Of a stretch of DNA of 64,000 nt, positions 60,523-64,000 are shown in pieces (position 1 is the first letter of the stretch; each line of letters opens with the position of its first letter). The notes beneath the pieces are model-generated. The model had not been told where the DNA came from, did not search any database, and was given only the letters and a program-made list of their open reading frames with translations. The DNA is taken from positions 1 through 64,000 of the forward strand of contig JALCBP010000005.1 of assembly GCA_028066355.1 (NCBI GenBank), read 5' to 3'. Source of the stretch: UBA1268 sp002694955. GTDB taxonomy: Bacteria > Planctomycetota > Planctomycetia > Pirellulales > UBA1268. Both the position numbers and the translations under genes were made by a program.

Positions 60523-60729
60523 GCGTACTAGGTGAGCGTACTAGGTGAGCGTACTAGGCATGCAGGAACAGTCANNNNNNNNNNNNNNNNNNNNNNNNNN
60601 NNNNNNNNNNNNNNNNNNNNNNNNNNNNNNNNNNNNNNNNNNNNNNNNNNNNNNNNNNNNNNNNNNNNNNNNNNTGAGCGTACTAGGTGAGCGTACTAGG
60701 TGAGCGTACTAGGCATGCAGGAACAGTCA
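60520..60729. repeat. 13-bp tandem repeat and 55-bp duplicated contig ends around the second gap
   Basis: tgagcgtactagg occurs three times at 60520-60558, beginning with the stop codon of the YTV gene, and three times at 60675-60713 after the gap. The 55 bp at 60520-60574 are identical to 60675-60729; 60575-60674 are exactly 100 N. As at the first gap, this looks like a k = 55 contig overlap left unmerged, caused by a tandem repeat of uncertain copy number. Confidence 0.85.
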
Positions 60730-60941
60730 CATCATTGATGTCGTGTTGTTCTTGGTGTTCTTCTCCCTGCAGGAATAATTTCTTCATTCTCCTCTTTGCT
60801 CAAAAAGATCGATGTAACAAGCTTTGCGCAAATGACAGCACGCACCTATCTCTTGTTCTATAGTTCTTTAACAGTTGAGTTGGTAATGTCCGATTGCATC
60901 CGAGCCACAGCAGGTGATCTAATACCGCGTACGAATTTCAA
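60730..60941. other. Intergenic region upstream of the DUF429 gene
   Basis: Together with the gap region this forms a stretch of 419 bp without a gene. The non-repeat part is AT-rich with pyrimidine-rich runs. I see no tRNA, clear promoter or strong hairpin in it. Confidence 0.4.
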
Positions 60942-61832
60942 TTGGTAAACTGCTGGATTGACAAGCAGTTGTCTTTTACGGTGCACCATCCTGTGAACGA
61001 TCAATATCTTCTTGGTGTCGACTTTTCATCTTCACCAAATCACAGTAAACCAATTACTGTCGCCGTAGGCTTCATGCCAACGATCGCTGATCCTGTGTAT
61101 CGACTTCAGACGATTCGTGAGCTTGAAACGCTTGAGGCCTTCGAATGCATGCTTACCGAACCACTTCACTGGATCGGGGGTTTTGATTTACCATTTGGGC
61201 AACCGCGTGAGTTGATTGAATATGAGCAGTGGCCAACACAATGGAATGATTTTGTTCACTTTTTCTGTAGCCAATCGAGAGAACGTCTCAAAAATACATT
61301 TCGTGACTGGTGCGACGCTCGTCCACCGGGAAATAAATTTGCCTGGAGAAAGGCTGACAAGCCAGCTGGGTCAAGCCCCGCCATGCGCTGGACCAATCCA
61401 CCCGTTGCCTGGATGATGCATGCCGGTATTGGCCGGATGCTTAAGGCTGGCCTCGCATTTCCAGCTCACCGCTATCCGAGGAAAAGAAGTCACATAAAAC
61501 GCATTGCCCTTGAAGCATATCCTGGATTTACGGCACGGAAGATCACCAGGCATTCCTATAAGAGTGATTCTCGGGCAAAGCAGACTCGTGACCGAAAGGA
61601 TCGCAGAAAACTGATTCTCAATGCTGTTTCAACCGGCAAAGCAGGACTCTCAATACGCTTTGAGGCAAATCGTAGGTGGAGAAAAGATATCATTGATGAT
61701 GCCCGTGGTGATTTTCTTGATGCTGTTCTCTGTAGTTTGCAGGCTGGACATGCCGCATTGCAGCGAAACTTTGGACTCCCGCGCAATCTTGATACGCTTG
61801 AGGGATGGATTGCTTCGGTTCCCGTAAGGTAG
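60942..61832 (+). CDS. DUF429 family protein (predicted RNase H-like nuclease fold)
   Basis: This protein of up to 296 residues opens with LLGVDFSSSPN, the acidic first strand of the DUF429 fold. WIGGFDLPFGQPREL and RKSHIKRIALEAYPGF-like blocks and the C-terminal DDARGDFLDAVLCSLQAG are further conserved acidic patches. The family is predicted to be nuclease-like, but its role is unproven. The start is uncertain: TTG 60942, GTG 60981 or GTG 60993, with no ribosome-binding site for any. The region around residues 190-220 is very basic and may bind nucleic acid. Confidence 0.72.
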   Translation: MVNCWIDKQLSFTVHHPVNDQYLLGVDFSSSPNHSKPITVAVGFMPTIADPVYRLQTIRELETLEAFECMLTEPLHWIGGFDLPFGQPRELIEYEQWPTQWNDFVHFFCSQSRERLKNTFRDWCDARPPGNKFAWRKADKPAGSSPAMRWTNPPVAWMMHAGIGRMLKAGLAFPAHRYPRKRSHIKRIALEAYPGFTARKITRHSYKSDSRAKQTRDRKDRRKLILNAVSTGKAGLSIRFEANRRWRKDIIDDARGDFLDAVLCSLQAGHAALQRNFGLPRNLDTLEGWIASVPVR

Positions 61833-61886
61833 AACGAATCAGACCCGGAAATTCCTTTTTTCCAAAATTGCTGAGTACTGCTGAAT

Positions 61887-62960
61887 ATGAAACCTTCAGG
61901 AAACGATGCCGAACAAACAGCTAGCTTGGAGAGCACCTTACTCAACGATTCTCAGTCATTCGAACTCTTTCCTGAGGATTCGGCTATAGTCTCTCAGCTT
62001 TATACCGTAGCTATGATGGCCGATGTCCTTGGTGTCAGCCAGGCAACTATCCGCCACTGGCATCGAAACAAATTGATTCGTGCAGCACGGTCCTCCGATT
62101 CGATTGATTGGTACGACTATTCAATGTTAGTTGTCGCAAAAGATTTATCACGACTGCTTTGCTCAGGTCTACCGCTTCGAGAACTGAGTCACAAAATCAA
62201 CCTTTTCACAGGGGGTGATGAACTCCGTGTTGCTGAAGTAGTAAATAGGATTGTCATTGATGGCCATAGACTTAGTCTTCGACACGATGATCGACTTGTA
62301 TCCGCTGGCGGGCAGATGCAGTTAGATTTTTATACCTGTGGTATAAATGCTGATGCGGGTCATCAGACATCAAAGATGGTCGAGCAGCCCGAAACACTTT
62401 CGCTCTCTACGTTTCTCGACACTCATCATTCAGAGGTTCTCATTGAATTCCAAGACGAGGCTGCGTTGAACGTGCCCTCTTCAGAAGAACTTCTGGATAT
62501 TGCGGCTGATCTAGAAGCAGGAGGAAATTTCATTGAAGCTTCTGAAGCTCTCCGTGCCGTACTCCAAGCAAACGGCCCTTGTGCATCGGTTACCTTCATG
62601 CTGGCAGAAACCTTATACCGTGCAGGTGATTTAGCTGCAGCAAGAGAACGCTATTACACGGCAATTGAGCTTGATGAAAATCACCTGGAAGCTCGCGCTA
62701 GCCTAGCGTGCGTCCTTGCCGAACAAGGTGATGTGGAATTGGCTATTGCTGCTCTTGAGGGTGTCCTCAAGCAACAACCTGAATATGCTGATGCGCATTG
62801 GCATCTTGCAGGAATTTACAGCGAAGTCGGTTGCGAGGAGAAAGCTGAGCACCATCTTCTTCGATTTCTTTCAGTGGCTCCTGATAGCCCATGGGCCGAT
62901 CTGGCTCATGAGAAGCTTTCTCAACGTCGACTGAATTCTATCGAAAATATAACTGAATAA
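61887..62960 (+). CDS. MerR-type HTH protein with TPR domain
   Basis: Residues about 40-110 of this 357-residue protein form a MerR-like winged helix (MADVLGVSQATIRHWHRNKLI, then a YDYSMLVVAK segment). The C-terminal 160 residues are TPR repeats (EASEALRAVL, LYRAGDLAAARERYYTAIEL, VLAEQGDVELAIAALEGVL). The two are joined by a variable linker. This layout suggests a DNA-binding regulator that senses or docks partners by TPR rather than by a small effector. Gene order gives no target. It starts 54 bp after the DUF429 gene and may share its transcript. Confidence 0.78.
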   Translation: MKPSGNDAEQTASLESTLLNDSQSFELFPEDSAIVSQLYTVAMMADVLGVSQATIRHWHRNKLIRAARSSDSIDWYDYSMLVVAKDLSRLLCSGLPLRELSHKINLFTGGDELRVAEVVNRIVIDGHRLSLRHDDRLVSAGGQMQLDFYTCGINADAGHQTSKMVEQPETLSLSTFLDTHHSEVLIEFQDEAALNVPSSEELLDIAADLEAGGNFIEASEALRAVLQANGPCASVTFMLAETLYRAGDLAAARERYYTAIELDENHLEARASLACVLAEQGDVELAIAALEGVLKQQPEYADAHWHLAGIYSEVGCEEKAEHHLLRFLSVAPDSPWADLAHEKLSQRRLNSIENITE

Positions 62961-62963
62961 CTC

Positions 62964-64000
62964 TCAAGCTACCCAATCATGTATGACGCGGCCATGGACA
63001 TCCGTGAGCCGGAAGTCTCGACCACTGTGACGATATGTCAACTTTTTATGATCAAGTCCTAACAGATGAAGCATAGTTGCCTGAAGATCATGCACATGCA
63101 CTGGCTTCTCAATTGCTTGAAAACCAAACTCATCTGTCGCGCCATATGCCTCACCGCCCTTGACACCACCTCCCGCCATCCAAACCGTGAATCCGTGATG
63201 ATTGTGATCCCGTCCTGTAGCCGTTTTTGTTCCTGCATCATTTGGTAGTTCGACAGTTGGTGTGCGACCAAACTCACCACCCCATAACACCAACGTGCTA
63301 TCGAGAAGACCAAGTCCAACTAGATCATCCAGTAATGCACCAATTGGCCTATCGGATTCACCAGCAAGCTTTCGATGATTTTTTTCAATCTCCTGATGAC
63401 TGTCCCACGGCTGACCTTGACCGTGCCAAACCTGAACATAGCGTACACCGCGTTCAACAAGACGCCTTGCGATGAGCAACTGGCGACCATGTGGTGTATC
63501 TCCATACCGCTCAAGAATATGTTTTGGTTCTTTGGCAACATCAAAAGCCTCCCCTGCTTCGAACTGCATTCTCCAAGCGAGTTCCATGCTGGTGATTCTA
63601 GACTCTAGCGCCGGGTCGTTCTTTCTTTGTTGAAGATGTTTCCTGTCGAGAGTTGACATCAATTCAAATTGTTTCCGCTGTACTTTTTCATCTAGCACCG
63701 GATGACGAACGCACTCAACGAGTTCATCGACTTTTTTCTTTTTTGTATCGATATATGTTCCCTGAAATACACCGGGTAAAAATGCACTTCGCCAATTTGC
63801 TGTACCAGATATTGGATATCCACCAGGACACATAGCAACAAAGCCTGGAAGGTTCTGGTTTTCTGTTCCCAATCCATACGTGACCCAAGCCCCTGCTGCA
63901 GGGCGGACAAGCCTACCGTCACCACAGTTCATAAGAAGCAACGAAGGCTCGTGATTGGGTACATCTGCATGCATCGATCGAATCACGAGTAATCGATCTG
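62964..64000 (-). CDS. DUF1501 family protein, partial (cut by window end)
   Basis: Only the C-terminal 345 or so residues are in the window; the frame is open to base 64000 (DRLLVIRSMHADVPNHEP), so the gene continues beyond. DUF1501 proteins are abundant in planctomycetes, usually with a Tat signal and paired with DUF1549/DUF1553 genes. They resemble sulfatases/phosphatases in fold. Visible blocks are PAAGAWVTYGLG, ARRLVERGVRYVQVWHGQGQPWDSH, TLVLWGGEFGRTP and GRDHNHHGFTVWMAGGGVKGG. The function is not established. Confidence 0.9.
   Translation of the reverse strand, partial: DRLLVIRSMHADVPNHEPSLLLMNCGDGRLVRPAAGAWVTYGLGTENQNLPGFVAMCPGGYPISGTANWRSAFLPGVFQGTYIDTKKKKVDELVECVRHPVLDEKVQRKQFELMSTLDRKHLQQRKNDPALESRITSMELAWRMQFEAGEAFDVAKEPKHILERYGDTPHGRQLLIARRLVERGVRYVQVWHGQGQPWDSHQEIEKNHRKLAGESDRPIGALLDDLVGLGLLDSTLVLWGGEFGRTPTVELPNDAGTKTATGRDHNHHGFTVWMAGGGVKGGEAYGATDEFGFQAIEKPVHVHDLQATMLHLLGLDHKKLTYRHSGRDFRLTDVHGRVIHDWVA

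Overview
The window looks like a planctomycete chromosome, probably a marine Pirellulales-type bacterium assembled from a metagenome. This rests on gene content: a YTV-repeat surface/secreted protein, a DUF1501 protein, four secreted sulfatases, a very large secreted cytochrome c fusion of the PVC type, a MerR-HTH/TPR protein and a ThiD2-ThiE fusion. lpxB and an Mla (lipid transport) locus point to a Gram-negative envelope with lipid A. Base composition is moderate and even, and I see no mobile element, tRNA, rRNA or CRISPR array. Two runs of 100 N (2678-2777 and 60575-60674) are scaffold gaps. Each is flanked by an identical 55-bp sequence, which is best read as an unmerged contig overlap rather than a real duplication.

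Layout. 79-2669: two secreted esterases (sialate O-acetylesterase type and a dienelactone-hydrolase/feruloyl-esterase-like enzyme). 2869-4107 (minus): an M20 deacylase/peptidase, divergent from the complex I operon. 4308-20770: a complete nuoA-N operon with separate nuoC and nuoD, tightly overlapping genes, and an Mrp/ApbC iron-sulfur carrier as last gene. A perfect TGTGA-N6-TCACA palindrome (4212-4235) lies upstream of nuoA. 20718-21569: an unknown membrane protein and a tiny acidic ORF. 21767-33104: accessory/catabolic block with four sulfatases, a cNMP-domain patatin phospholipase, a GPH-type sugar symporter and a class III aminotransferase. 33517-37308: a 1263-residue secreted di-heme fusion protein. 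37392-41697 (minus): SGNH hydrolase, M50 protease, lpxB and an MFS transporter. 41806-46446: lactonase and panD (translationally coupled), a CYTH protein, a TlpA-like lipoprotein, thiD2-thiE and a TPR membrane protein. 46818-52444: clpC and mlaEFD. 52467-58663: cyanophycin synthetase, divergent from an ABC transporter with a novel N-terminal domain and a DUF1854 protein. 58864-64000: YTV protein, DUF429 protein, MerR/TPR protein and the C-terminal part of a DUF1501 protein cut by the window edge.

How the genes work together. Complex I (NuoA-N) oxidises NADH and pumps protons; Mrp at its 3' end probably helps insert its many Fe-S clusters. The sulfatases, esterases and symporter fit breakdown of sulfated, acetylated algal polysaccharides. 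LpxB, MlaEFD and the M50 protease concern the outer envelope. The most system-like locus is the cyanophycin block: CphA makes the Asp-Arg storage polymer, and the linked ABC transporter plus DUF1854 protein look like dedicated partners whose substrate is unknown.
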